Origin: Ustilaginoidea virens
Lineage: Eukaryota > Ascomycota > Sordariomycetes > Hypocreales > Clavicipitaceae
NCBI RefSeq assembly: GCF_000687475.1
Contig: NC_057319.1
Location: 1,364,001-1,428,000, forward strand
Direction of reading: 5' to 3'
Length of the DNA: 64,000 nucleotides
Part shown: positions 11,384-22,796 of the stretch, piece by piece
Layout of the letters: each line of letters opens with the position of its first letter
Numbering within the stretch: the first letter of the stretch is position 1
Position numbers and translations under genes: made by a program
The notes under the pieces: generated by a model
The model's database searches: none
Told to the model about the DNA's origin: nothing
What the model saw: only the letters and a program-made list of their open reading frames with translations

Positions 11384-12838
11384 ATGGCCATCCTCGCAAG
11401 CCCTGGCGACGGCCGCAGCGCATCGGGCCTTCAAAACCCCTGCTCATCAGAGACCCGACTGAGACCCGACTGCATCAGCATCGACATTGACCGGACCGGC
11501 ACTTCAGCTCCAACGTCTACACCTCGGGGTCCACGGTCTCGGGCCGTGCCGTTTTCGAGACGCAAAAGGACACGCGGTTTGATGGTTTCGACATCACCCT
11601 TGTCTGGCATTGCCGCCACTCGCCTGGATCTCGTTCAGCAGTGCCCGCCTCACTCATTCCGGCCCTTAATGAAGCTGCGAATGCCCATCGACAGGGCTAG
11701 CTTGCCCGAGAACAAGGTGTTTGCTGCCGGCAAGACGTAGGCCGTTCCGTTCCACTTCGTCATACCGCATCAGCTTACCATTGGAGCTTGCAATCACCAC
11801 TGCTCCTCCCCAGCCGTCAAGGATTTCCACCCGCGGCTACCGCCAACCGTCGGCTTCTGAGCGACCAAGCACCCCAGATGGCTCGGGTTGAATACTTGGG
11901 TCAAGGCCGGGGCCCATGGCAAAGCCACCGAGCCATGCGCTGCTCTGCAGAGGATCATGGACGGTCACCACATGCTCAAGGTGCTCCCGTCGCTTCCAGA
12001 GGAGGCGCCTCTGGACAACACGCGCAGAGACGAGCGTTACGGCATGACTCGGAGCAAAACCGTGCGGAGAACCCTCTTCTCGGCCAAGGCTGGCAAGTTG
12101 GCCGTCACGGCCGGCCAGCCAGCCCAATGGCGTCATGCCGTCCGCCGACGGTCACAGAGCGGCCAGCTCCGTGGCGCGCATCGCCCTCGAGTTTGAGCCG
12201 GCTGAGTCGGAGAGCTGCACTCCCAGAATCAACTCATTAGTGTTTGGGAAAATCGTCTCGTCGACTTTTTTCGGGGCAGCTCCGACGGATCTGCTGTCGA
12301 ACCTGGGTAGTCGAGCCACGAACGCGCCGAACCCGTCGTTGAGCTACACTGCGACCAACGTCCTATTCAACTACAACAACAGAGAGACCTGGACAAGGTT
12401 GACTGGCAAATGTGCGACGTGTCGGGCCGTCGCGACTCGGGCTATTCAAGCTCGGGCATGCTGGATGAGGACGAGCCGGGAACGAGTCGCTCCGACGACG
12501 CCGGCAGGAAGAAGAGCGAGAAATGTCGTGTGCGACGACGGGCAATTATCGAGGTGCTGTTCGACATGCCCTTGTCCAGCAGAAGGATATTCCTGCCAAC
12601 CTTTGATTCATGTCTCTGTCTCCCGTACCAACACGGTGCATCTCAGCCTCGCTGTCGGACCGACCAAGACGACAATATCGCTGGCGGTTCCGCTTAAATC
12701 GGCGTCGACATGATGAACGAACCGCGGCATGGGGGATTTGCGCAGCTTCGAGAGCGCGAGTTGCGGAGAACGACCCGAGTGAGGAGGGTGATGACGGCGA
12801 TGCTCGGCGCGGGCTGTCATGCTTCCGAGGTACGATGA
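11384..12838 (+). pseudogene. Arrestin-like protein gene, multiply frameshifted
   Basis: Successive fragments in all three plus frames align in order to one fungal arrestin-N/C domain protein of about 485 codons. Fragments include CISIDIDR, HFSSNVYTSGSTVSG, GIAATRLDLVQQ, AVPFHFVIPHQLTIG, MDGHHMLKVLPS, RIALEFEPAE, SGRRDSGYSSSG, TNTVHLSLAVGPTKTTISL and MMNEPRHGGFAQLRERE. The frame changes near 11495, 11600, 11860, 11897, 12125, 12378, 12616 and 12696, and in-frame stops lie at 11738-11740 and 11858-11860. The joins are immediate, without splice signals, so introns do not explain them. Intact family members are cytosolic adaptors with arrestin folds, some of which recruit ubiquitin ligases to membrane transporters. 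The neighbouring genes are intact. Either this copy is dead, or this stretch of the assembly carries many indel errors. Confidence 0.8.
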
Positions 12839-13584
12839 GATTCGGGCGCTGTGAGAGCGGACGCCAGCCATTAGGGCTTGGGAGGTCCATGGAAGTCGAT
12901 TGGTGTCTTGGGATTGGGTGGTTGATGGTGCTGGCGTATCCAGCCTCTCTCTGTTTGTTTCGGGGTTGGGGAGGTATGACTGACGAACAATGGGCGAAAG
13001 CCAGCAAGGCGTCCAACTTGGCCCGTTTGGGCATTCATCTTGCTAAGACTGGTCAAGACCAGGCGGATGCAATGGAGATGCAGAGGCAGATGCAGATGCA
13101 GGCAGTCGTATTCGACGGATCCTGCTGCAGTTGTGCGTGGCTATTTGAATGCAATGGTTGCCCAACATGTGGACGCCAACTGCAGCAGGCGGATGGACCA
13201 GAGCCGACATCGGCATGAACCGATTTGATGCCCGCAGGGGGGCTTCGGGCCAGCGTGGCACCACGCACTGCAATTGACTGGACCTGGCCTGACGGGGCCT
13301 CCGATGTCGCTAACCACATGCAGACCTCAGTTTCACAACATGGAAGGTGCCTGGCCGGTGCCGGAGCAGGTTGCCTGTTTGGCTGCAGCAGTGCCGCTGC
13401 AAGTAACCTCTGGTAGCGGGGGGTGTGACCAGACGCAGCCAGCTGTTTCCACGAGGCCTCGAGGCCCCAGACCCCAGGCCACCCCCCGGGCTATGAAGTT
13501 GAATTTTCGCTGTTATTCCGCATCTCCTGCCTTGGAAAAATGAGTCTGGCGTTGTAACCCGTGAACTGCTGCTCCGTTCTCTGT

Positions 13585-13600
13585 AACTCCGTACGGAGTT
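13585..13600. promoter_or_regulatory. 16-bp perfect palindrome AACTCCGTACGGAGTT
   Basis: Perfect inverted repeat with CCG and CGG triplets two bases apart. This everted CGG arrangement is what Zn2Cys6 regulators can bind, but function is only a guess. Shorter versions recur at least nine more times in intergenic DNA of the window. Confidence 0.4.
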
Positions 13601-13793
13601 ATGGCTTGGTGATTTGGCCCCCATAGGTGGGGGGACTCGATCAAAGTGGAACGAAACATGTGTGCCAGTGTGGCGGCAGCCCCTCTCCGTCAGGATTGCT
13701 CTCCCTCAGGATTGGTTGGTTGTACAGAGCACGGAGCGCGGAATACCCACTACCCCAATGCAAGTACAGTCTGGTACTTGTTGCAGCTGTGGG

Positions 13794-13893
13794 CGTGCAT
13801 GTGCATGTGCATGTGCTTGTGCATATGCTTGTACTTATACTTACTACTTACTACTTACTTCTTGCTGCTTGCTTCTTGCTGCTTGCTGCTTCC
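13794..13893. repeat. Microsatellite cluster (GTGCAT)n then (CTTGCTG)n
   Basis: About 100 bp of consecutive short repeats, drifting from GTGCAT through ACTTACT to TTGCTGC, about 0.75 kb upstream of the TM9 start. Confidence 0.75.
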
Positions 13894-14648
13894 AGATAAT
13901 AAATTTGAAGCTACATACAAGAGAGACGCGCCGTCGCCCAAGTGTAAGTGTTAACTCTGGCCCCCTTTTCTGCCGAAAGACTTTGGCATCTGGCATCTCC
14001 CATCTCCCATCTTGCGTCTCCCATCTTTGCCTCTCGCCTCTCGCCTTCTTGCCCCACTCCCTCCGCATCAAAATTGAAAAGCATCACACAATCCTCCCTT
14101 GCTGTGCTAGGCGCCGCCCAGCGACCCCGACCCCTTCGAAAACAACTGACTGCTGTCGGCTGTTTGGTTTGGCCTCGGCTCGGCAAAGCCCACGCCAAGT
14201 CCAAATTCCTGCGCGTCAGACGGTGGTGCCCGGCTAACTCCGGAGTCGGTGGTGCGCTCACTTGCATTCCAGTCGCTTGACCTCGACTGCACAAAGCTCT
14301 TCCGGCGCTCTCGTTCATCGCGGGTTCCTGGCATGGCTCTCGGTGCCGATTCCTCTCGTTCCCACCTCTGAATTCATTCATTCCCTGCTGGTCGGGCCCG
14401 ACACCGATAACAAGGCTCGCTCGCATCTGCCGTGGGTTGGCCTGTCCCTCGGACGAATCTTTGCCATCGCCATCCAAGCGAACAACTGCCCCGTGATTGC
14501 CTGTCGATCCGGCTAGCCCTCGAGTTTCCACGAGCATCGAGCCCGAGTACTCCGGCCACTACCCGCGACCGTCGATCGTTTTCCTACAACATCGGCCTTG
14601 GATTAGCCAAGAGACACGAAGCCGCAGCCCGCCATCGTCTCAGCCAAG

Positions 14649-16988
14649 ATGATGTGGGAGGGCAAGATTCGCCTCGCTGGCCTGCTTTTCCTCGCATTCT
14701 TCTCCCCATCCGATGCTTTTTACATCCCAGGTAACCAAGACACCTAGTCAAAACGGCCAGCTGGCGCCTCTTCCTGCCCAGGGTACTGACTGCTGCCAGG
14801 ATGGTCGGTCAAGAGCTATAAACCGGAACAGCATATCCCCCTCATGGTCAACAAGATCTACTCCGACAACACACAGCTGCAATATGCGTACTACCCTCTA
14901 CCTTTTGTGTGCCCGCCAACCGGTCGTCACAAACCTGGCACAGGCCTGCTGAGTGGTCAAAGCATCTCCTTGAACCTGGGCGAGGTCCTCCGAGGGGATA
15001 GAATCATGGCCTCGGATATCGAGCTGGTCATGGGCCAGGACAAGCCCTGTCAAACTCTCTGCAACAAGCAAATATCGCCCAGTGAGTTGGAACGCGCCAA
15101 GGAACTGGTCCGGGATGGCTACGTAGCCGAGTGGATCGTAGACAACCTGCCTGGCGCCACCAGCTTCGTCACCGTCGACAAGACGAAAAAATACTACGCC
15201 GCTGGGTTCAAGCTTGGGTACACCGAGGTCTCGCCAAGGACGGGCAAGATGCACTACTACCTTTATAATCATCACACGATTGTCATTCGATACCGCTCCG
15301 CGGCTGGACGTGCTGGCGAACGGGGCGAAAGGATCATTGTCGGCTTCGAGGTCTACCCCAAGAGCATCGGCAGCGCCAACAGGCGGGACAGTCAAGGATG
15401 TCCCGTAGACGTCCAAAACGTTGACGGGGCATTCGAGCTTCACATGGCTGCCAACAAGTCGGCGGCTGCCGCGCCCAAACACGCCGATTCTTCGGAAGCG
15501 GCCAAGGACGTGGCCGGTGGGACAATGACCATTCCTTACACGTACGCGGTGTACTTTCGCGAGGACAACAGCGTCGAATGGTCCCGCCGCTGGGATTTGT
15601 ACTTTGTCAACCAGGAGGAGAGCTCTCGCATCCACTGGCTGGCCATTGTCAACTCGCTGATAATTTGCGGACTGCTCACCGGCATCGTCATGATCATAGT
15701 TGCCAGGACGGTACGCTCAGACATCAAGGGCTACATGGATGCCGCGGCAGAAGATGGCGGGCTGCGGTCGAAGCGGAAGCAGCCATCCGGCAAGCGCACG
15801 CCCGGGGAGAAGAAGGCTGCCGGCCTGCTTGAACAGGCCGGGGCCGGCGACGACGCGACCAAGGACGCCGACGCGTCTTCCGACGACGAGGCCCTGGAGG
15901 ACGTGACGGGATGGAAACTGCTCCACGCCGACGTTTTCCGGACGCCCCGGCGCGGCAACCTGCTGGCGCCCGTCGTCGGCTCGGGGATGCAGCTGATGTT
16001 CATGGCGGCGGGCTTGGTGCTGCTGAGCGCGCTGGGGGTCCTGAACCCCAGCTTCCGCGGCGGCTTCATCAGCGTCGGGGTGGGGCTCTTCGTCTTTGCC
16101 GGCCTGTTTTCCGGCTACTATTCGGCGCGGGTGTTCAAGAGCTTCGACGGCAGGGACTACAGGGCCAACGCCCTGGTGACGGCCCTGCTGTTCCCGGGGC
16201 TGGCCTTTGGCCTGGTGTTTGTCCTGAACCTGTTCGTCTGGGCCCAGGCATCCAGCACGGCGATCCCGTTTGGGACGCTGGTGGTCATGACGCTGCTCTG
16301 GCTGTGCATCCAGGTGCCCCTGGTGCTGGCCGGGTCGTACTACGGCTTCGCCAGGGCGGGGGCGTGGGAGCACCCGACAAGGACGGCGCCGGCGGCGCGG
16401 CCGGTGCCCCGGCGAGCGTGGTACCTCGAGCCGCTGCCGTCGGTGCTGGTGGCCGGGCTGATTCCCTTTGCGGTCATGTTCATCGAGCTCGTCTTTGTGT
16501 TGCAGTCGGTGTGGCAGGACAAGAGCGGGTACTACTACGTGTTTGGGTTCCTGGCGGTCGTCTCGGCCATCCTGGCCGTCACGATTGCCGAGGTGACGGT
16601 GGTGACGGTTTACGTGCAGCTGTGCACCGAGAACCACGACTGGTGGTGGCAGTCGTTCCTGGTCGGCGGCGGCAGCAGCCTGTGGGTGTTTGCCTACAGC
16701 GTCTGGTACTACGTCTTCAAGCTGCACATTGGCGGCTTCGTCAGCAGCATGCTGTTCTTCAGCTACAGCTTCATGGCGTGCTGCGTGTACGGGCTGCTGA
16801 CGGGGACGATTGGGTTCCTGAGCGCCTATGCCTTTGTGCGACGAATCTACGGGTGAGTTGGTTGGGCCGAATCCCGCTGCCTTTCTCCGTTCTCTCTCTC
16901 TCTTTTTTTTCTTTTTTTTTTTTTTCTTCTCTCTTTGATCCTTGCAAGCTGACGTGGACTTGCTTCCAGCGCCATCAAGGTCGACTAG
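14649..16988 (+). CDS. TM9/EMP70 (nonaspanin) endomembrane protein
   Basis: Three exons: 14649-14730, 14800-16852 and 16970-16988, giving 717 residues. Signal peptide MMWEGKIRLAGLLFLAFF, then the large lumenal domain typical of the family, then nine predicted membrane helices from about residue 290. Conserved blocks are WKLLHADVFRTPRRGNLL, YYSARVFKSFDGRDY and VQLCTENHDWWWQSF. The tiny last exon supplies AIKVD and completes RIYGAIKVD, matching the conserved C-terminus (KxD) used for COPI binding and Golgi retention; without it the protein would stop early, which supports the exon. TM9 proteins act in Golgi/endosome sorting of membrane proteins and cell adhesion. Length is slightly above the usual 650-700 because of a charged insert after the first membrane helix (about residues 320-360). 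Confidence 0.95.
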
Positions 16989-17262
16989 AGACAATGCGCG
17001 CAAGGAGATGGGCGAACCATTCCGGCCAGCCGCAGCCGAGCTTGGCTTCTCGGGCGCCCCAGCCTCGGGGGTTGTTTGCTTGCGCCTCCGCGCGTGGATC
17101 CGAGGCGCAGCGTAGTCGTGGCTGGCTTTGTCAGGAAGACGATGAAAAAGAACCAGTCTTCTTCCCAATCTTGGCTAGAATTACCACGGTTACTACCCTA
17201 GTGGCAAGATGCTATCAGATAATCGATGGATTTCGCAGCTTCGTCGTATGATTGCTTCTACT

Positions 17263-17474
17263 TGGGACATGCATGGCTTACTCTTGGGAGATAAGCAGGG
17301 GCTTATCAGCACGGGCTTGATCTCCGAGAAAAGCAGGGCTTAATCTTGGAGACTTTCATGGCTTAAGCTTCGAGAAAAGCAGGGCTTAGACTTTGAGACA
17401 TGCATGGCTTAATCTCCGAGAAAAGCAGGGCTTAATCTTTGAGACAAGCATGGCTTAATCTTCAATACAAGCAT
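17263..17474. repeat. 23-bp minisatellite, about nine units
   Basis: Head-to-tail units close to AAGCAGGGCTTAATCTTTGA plus GAC. Two variants (CAGGGCTTAATCTTT and CATGGCTTAATCTCC) alternate, so a 46-bp higher-order period is visible. It lies 275 bp after the TM9 stop codon. Confidence 0.9.
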
Positions 17475-18786
17475 ATGACGACTGGCAGAATCAAGCAACC
17501 AGCCAACTACCGATCGCCGGGAGTGGCGCGACGGGTGTGGGGTACTTGCCGTGGGCTACGAATCCTTGAGCTGTGCGTGGCGGCCGTTGGGCGGCGTTTG
17601 TTTATACTGCATGCGCTTTCTGCTGGGCGATGTTTTGTTGTACTTGTGATGCGAGCGGCCGGGATACTGCATATGATTTGCTGTTATGCGACGGAGATTT
17701 GCCATTACGACGTGGGCCGGGTTGTTATGCTGGCGGCTGCTGCCATGGACCATGTCCTCAACAGTTAGCTGCATAACGCATTGATGGGTCGGCTGGGACT
17801 CGGGGCCAGACCAGCGCTCATGTCGAGGGCTAGGAGACTTGAGACAGCCAGCACCCTGCGTCGAGAGTCCGGGCAGAGCGAGTCGACCATGCTTTCCTAG
17901 ACGCCAGCCGCTTTACCTCGAGTGCTGATATCCAAACAAAGCCACCGTGTGCGTCTGTGCGTCCCTGCGTCCCTGCGTCGCCAAATCGTCCATCAGCCTC
18001 CGTTCTTCACCACCACGCGACCCCGGGGACAGTGGCTTTTTTGCCCACGCGCGCACGCAAAAAAAGCGGGTGCGACGGCGGACCCGGGGTTGGACAGGCA
18101 CCAAGCAGCGCGGGGTTGCCGACGGGACGGAAGCAGCCGGGAAGAGCGGGGGCCGGGGGCGGAGGGCGGGGGCAGGGAGCTTCCGATTCGTCGTGGCGGC
18201 GGGCGGCGAGAGAGCGGGCCGGGCCGAGGGGCCTCTGGGTGCGTCTTTATCGCGCGGTGTTTTCTTTGCCAAGCCGGCTCGCCTGAGTAGCAGAAGATGC
18301 AAGGAAGGATTTCGCATCCATGCAATGACATGACGCTAATCCTGAAACGGATTGCATACCTGCGCACACATTTTTTCCACAAGCAGCTACATACATGCAT
18401 GGCAGCTTTTTTCGCCTTTTTTGGCTCTACTACATATTTCTCCTTGCTACACCACCCAACGCTTACATATGTAGTATCACGACTTTTGGCCGCATAATGG
18501 CCTCAGGAGCGCCTCCGATATCCTACGTTATACCTTCATCTCAAATTGAGTGTGGATGTTTTATATATGAAGATGCAATTACTGCAATTCAGGACTAGCA
18601 GCGTCTTGAGGGCTTTATGTGCAATATTAGCGGCAAAAAAACGCAATCAGGACGACTCAGTCGCCAGAGCAACCACGGGCCACGGCCGTGTCGTCCTCAC
18701 GTGCATGCCAAGGCTCGCGCGACTCGCTGAAATCTACATCATGATAGGGCCCCGTAACTAGTCATGATCCCTGAAAGTAAACCCTT

Positions 18787-18813
18787 CCCCCCCCCCCCCC
18801 CCCCCCCCCCCAG
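18787..18813. repeat. C27 homopolymer
   Basis: Uninterrupted run of C in intergenic DNA. Length may be unreliable in assembly. Confidence 0.85.
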
Positions 18814-19408
18814 CTTCCTCTTCCCGCGCTTGTAGGTAATAGGTTCCACTTGCTGCAGCATCACGACGACGCTTGCCGCTCTGCTTTATCAGCCGTACGA
18901 CAAGCGTCATGGCAGAACAGCCACCGCGAGCGAATCCAAAGTGGGCTGCTTCCCAACGTCCCAACAGGAGACACACATCTGCCTCCCACCCCAGCCCGCC
19001 GAGTTTGCGCCAAGCTTTCGACCCGTCCGCGGCATTTGCCCGTATACGGCCCGAAAAAGCGTCGCCAAGGTTCTCGCGAGATGCGGGCGGGCGGGCCACG
19101 ATTCGGCAACGTTGGCCTGATGCCAGCAGCCCTCCTCGCAGGTTCCAGGGCCGCATGCCCAGGAACCATCAGAACCTATCGGGCTCTCGTCACGGCTAGA
19201 TAGCTAATGACGTAGCGCCATGCCAGCCAGCCCGGTCCTTGTCGGAAAAGTAACGCCCCCCATGTGCGTTGTGGAATGAAAGCAAGGATTGCGTCGAGGA
19301 ATGCTGCCACGTGCCCGTACGTGCCTGGTGCCCTCGGCGGGCCATTGTGCGGACAAACCGGCTCTGGCGTCTCCGGCAAGTCTTGTATAACTGCAGCAAA
19401 GACTGATT

Positions 19409-19447
19409 CCGGTTTTGGTTTTGGTTTTGGTTTTGGTTTTGGTTTTG
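19409..19447. repeat. (GGTTTT)n microsatellite
   Basis: Six copies of GGTTTT about 150 bp upstream of the decarboxylase ATG, probably in its promoter or leader. Confidence 0.85.
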
Positions 19448-19600
19448 TGTTTTTCGTCTTTGACTCGTTGCCTTCCTCTTGCTGTCTTTCATGCTCTGGA
19501 AAGGAGCAGCTGCCATCGGTTCAACTTCTCGCTCTGCCGCTTCCGACACGTACGACGTACAACCTTACAGCCAACCCAACCGCTGCTTCGCCACGCCGCG

Positions 19601-21383
19601 ATGGATGTGGACGAGTTCAAGTCCGCGGCCAAGGCGGTCATTGACGAGAGTAAGTCGCCCGTCCTTGTCCTTGACGGGGTAGATGGCACTCCCTCCCCCC
19701 GCGGGACTCTTTTGCCTTGTTGCAACACGCCATGTCTGGCGCCGTCTGCCGTCTGCCGTCTGCCGTCTGCCATCTTTCCCTCTCCGAATTTGGCCGCAGG
19801 GATGCATAACATCCAGAGACCAGTCGGCTGGCCATCCAGCCGTCCAGCCGTCCAGTCGTCCATACGTTCCCCATTCAGCTAACCGTTGCGCCCCCCTGGT
19901 GACTTCCCCAGTCGCCGAATTCCACCAAAATGTCCCTCTCCAACGCGTCGTTGCCGACGTCAAGCCCGGCTACCTGCGGCCGCTCTTGCCGCCCTGCGCT
20001 CCCATGGATCCGGAGCCGTTTGCTTCCATCCGCGCCGACGTCCGCGACAAAATCATGCCCGGCCTCACGCACTGGTCCAGCCCCAGGTTTCTGGCCTTCT
20101 TCCCCTGCGCCAGGAGCTATCCCGCCGACATTGCCGACATGTACTCCAACGCCTTCAGCGGCGCCCACTTCAACTGGGTCTGCGGCCCTGCGTGCACCGA
20201 GCTCGAGGCCATCGTCATGGACTGGCTGGCCCAGGCCCTGGGCCTGCCCGAGTGCTACACGTTCGGCGGCTCGACCAAGGGGGGCGGCGTCATCCACAAC
20301 GGCGCCAGCGAGGCCCTTTTGCTCGTCATGGTCGGCGCCAGGGAGAAGTACCTTGCGGCCAGGACGGCGCACCTGCCCGACGGCCCGGCCAAGGAGGACG
20401 AGGTGTGGCGCCTCAAGAGCAGGCTCGTGGTCCTCGGCAGCACCGGCGCCCACTCGAGCACCAGAAAGGCCGCGCAGATCCTGGGTCTCCGCTGCGTCTC
20501 CATCCCCGTCTTTGAGCAGCACGGCTTCGCGCTGCAGGCCGCCGACCTGGCCGAGACGCTCGACGACTTGGCGGCCCGCGGGCTCGAGCCCTTCTACCTC
20601 ACCCTCACCATGGGCACCACCGACCTCTGCGCCGTCGACGACTTTGCCGGCATCGCCGCCCTGCTCCAGCCGCGCGCCGCCCGCGGCCTGCCCGAGATCC
20701 ATGTCCACGTCGACGCCGCCCACGCAGGATCCGCCCTCATCCTGCCCGAGTATCAGCACTACGCCAAGCCCCTGGCCTCCTTCCACTCCTTCAACTTCAA
20801 CCCGCACAAGTGGCTGCTCGTCACCTTTGACTGCTCCGCCACCTTTGTCAAGTCCCGCCGCGACCTCACCAGCACGCTGTCCATCAACCCGCCCTACCTG
20901 AGGAACCAGTTCTCCGACGGCGACGTCGTCACCGACTACCGGGACTGGCAAATCACCCTCGGCAGGCGCTTCCGCTCCCTCAAGCTGTGGTTTGTCCTGC
21001 GCAGCTACGGCATCAGCGGTCTGCGGAGACACATCCGGAACGGGATAGCCCTGTGCGAGGTGCTCGAGGCCAAGATCCGCGGCAGACCCGACCTGTTCAC
21101 CGTCTTCACCCCCGCCAGCTTTGCGCTGCTGAGCTTGAGGATTGTGGGCGCGGGCGAGCAGGAGGTCAACACGAGGACGCAGCAAGTCTTTGAGAGAGTC
21201 AACGCAGCCGGCGAGTTTTACCTGACGGCCACCGTCGTCGATGAAAAGTTTGCCATCCGTGTGTGCACGGCCGTTGCCGACGTGAGAGAGGAGCACGTGC
21301 AGAGAGTGTTTGAGGTCTTGGTTGAGGAGGCCGAGAGGCTTCACCTCTTTTCCTTCCCCGGGCCAGCGTGTCCCCGTCTTTAG
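19601..21383 (+). CDS. Aromatic-L-amino-acid decarboxylase family (group II PLP)
   Basis: Two exons, 19601-19649 and 19912-21383, giving 506 residues. The 262-nt intron joins VIDE to IAEFHQN in phase. Family motifs: the substrate loop PGLTHWSSPRFLAFFP, the PLP-contact segment HVDAAHAGSALILPEYQHY and the Schiff-base lysine K316 in FNFNPHKWLL. Length and motif order fit DOPA/tryptophan/tyrosine decarboxylases, soluble dimeric enzymes that convert aromatic amino acids to amines with release of CO2. The exact substrate cannot be read from the sequence. No biosynthetic cluster genes lie next to it. The intron carries a GCCGTCT tandem repeat (about 19741-19770). The gene converges on the glucoamylase across 3.2 kb. 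Confidence 0.92.
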
Positions 21384-22732
21384 CTATCGCGTCATGCATG
21401 GGTCGCTGGCCACGTTGCAGCGTCGACTCGTGGCTGGATGCGAGAAGCGTGCCGCTAAGAAAAGAGCACATGTCGTCGAGGCTCGCCACGACATGGATCC
21501 GGGACGGGGCTCAAGGATGCTTGGAAACCAACCCCCCCCCCCCCCACACTTTTGATGACCGGCTGGCACACACATATTGTGTGGGGTTGGCAGGACCTTG
21601 TTTGTTGGAAAGTTGGAATGCGCAGGAAAAATGCCGATGGGTAGTCGTTTAGGGTTGCAATTGGAATGCAGGAATGCAGGGATGCAAGAATGCAGTCAGC
21701 CCGAGATGGCAGGCAGTCTGGAGGAAGGCGTCATGAATAAAAAAAAAAAAAAAGCCTCACGTGATACTTGTGTAAGCGAGAGCTATAGGCGGGAGTCGGT
21801 GTCGGGAGTCGGGGGTCGGGGTTCGGGACAATTAGTACCGAGTCACGCGCGCCAACTCGACTCGGCCAAACTCTATACATCATAAAGTTTGTGCAATCCC
21901 CCATCCACATCATCTACATGTGATAAAAACTGCAATAAATAGATGATGGAATATACGCGAGATTTTACAAGTCTGCGTGCGCGATCATCACCCAGGATAA
22001 CGCACGTTTCTCGTATACACGCGTATGTAAGCAGTGAAGCGTGTTGAGCCATTGCTCAGCCGACCGTCGATGTTGGCCGCCTGAAATGCTGGAACAATTA
22101 GTCTGGTGTCTTGGAAGTTGGCGTCACTTTTTACCTGGCGTAGCACGCATCACCTCACGTATTCGTGCGCAAATAGCACTAATTCTTTGCTTAGGGACCC
22201 AAGATAGGAGGTAGGTAGGTAGGTTAGGTAGGCTAGGTCTGGTACTTTGTGGAAATGCAATACCTCGCGAGACACGTTTTACCTACTCTGCAGAAAATTT
22301 TACCCGAGTACATATAGGTAAGATACCTACCTTGGTAGCTGTGCGCTGGAAATTACAGCGGAGAGGCACATCCTCTTCTGTACGTCTTATCTATACGCCA
22401 TACCACGCAATCGAAACAATCAACTCACTCACTGTATACAAGAATGGAGACAGAAAAGAACCAATTTGCTCATAATGTACCTTTTCTGTATCACCTTCTG
22501 CAAAAGCCCACTTCTAGAGGTGGCATTGCGCACCAATATATTATGCTTGACAAGGGAAGCAAGCGTGGCCGACTTCTTTCTTCATCCTTTCCGCCTTGCT
22601 TCCCCATCGGTGGCTCCGGGTGGGATGATGACGTTCTCTTTTTGAAATCCGATCGGCACGTGTTGCAACACTCAGCACAGGAGGAAGAGACGATACGTCG
22701 GCTATAGCCTAGACCGACGGTTTCGACTCTGC

Positions 22733-22796
<64 letters not shown>

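Larger units (their letters stand above)
12839..14648. other. Intergenic upstream of the TM9 gene
   Basis: No gene was seen. It contains a perfect 16-bp palindrome AACTCCGTACGGAGTT (13585-13600), a microsatellite cluster of GTGCAT then CTTGCTG units (13794-13893) and a CATCTCC-rich pyrimidine stretch (13985-14045) that may be promoter or leader of the TM9 gene. Confidence 0.5.
16989..19600. other. Intergenic, repeat-rich
   Basis: No convincing gene in 2.6 kb. It contains a 23-bp minisatellite (17263-17474), a C27 run (18787-18813) and a GGTTTT microsatellite (19409-19447). The last 150 bases are the likely leader of the decarboxylase gene. Confidence 0.5.

Noticed and set aside
15717..17168. 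483-codon minus-strand frame opposite the TM9 gene
   Set aside because: Antisense shadow of a GC-rich coding exon; Arg/His/Gln-rich composition typical of such shadows.
19875..21344. 489-codon minus-strand frame opposite the decarboxylase
   Set aside because: Antisense shadow. The plus-strand frame has the full decarboxylase motif set.
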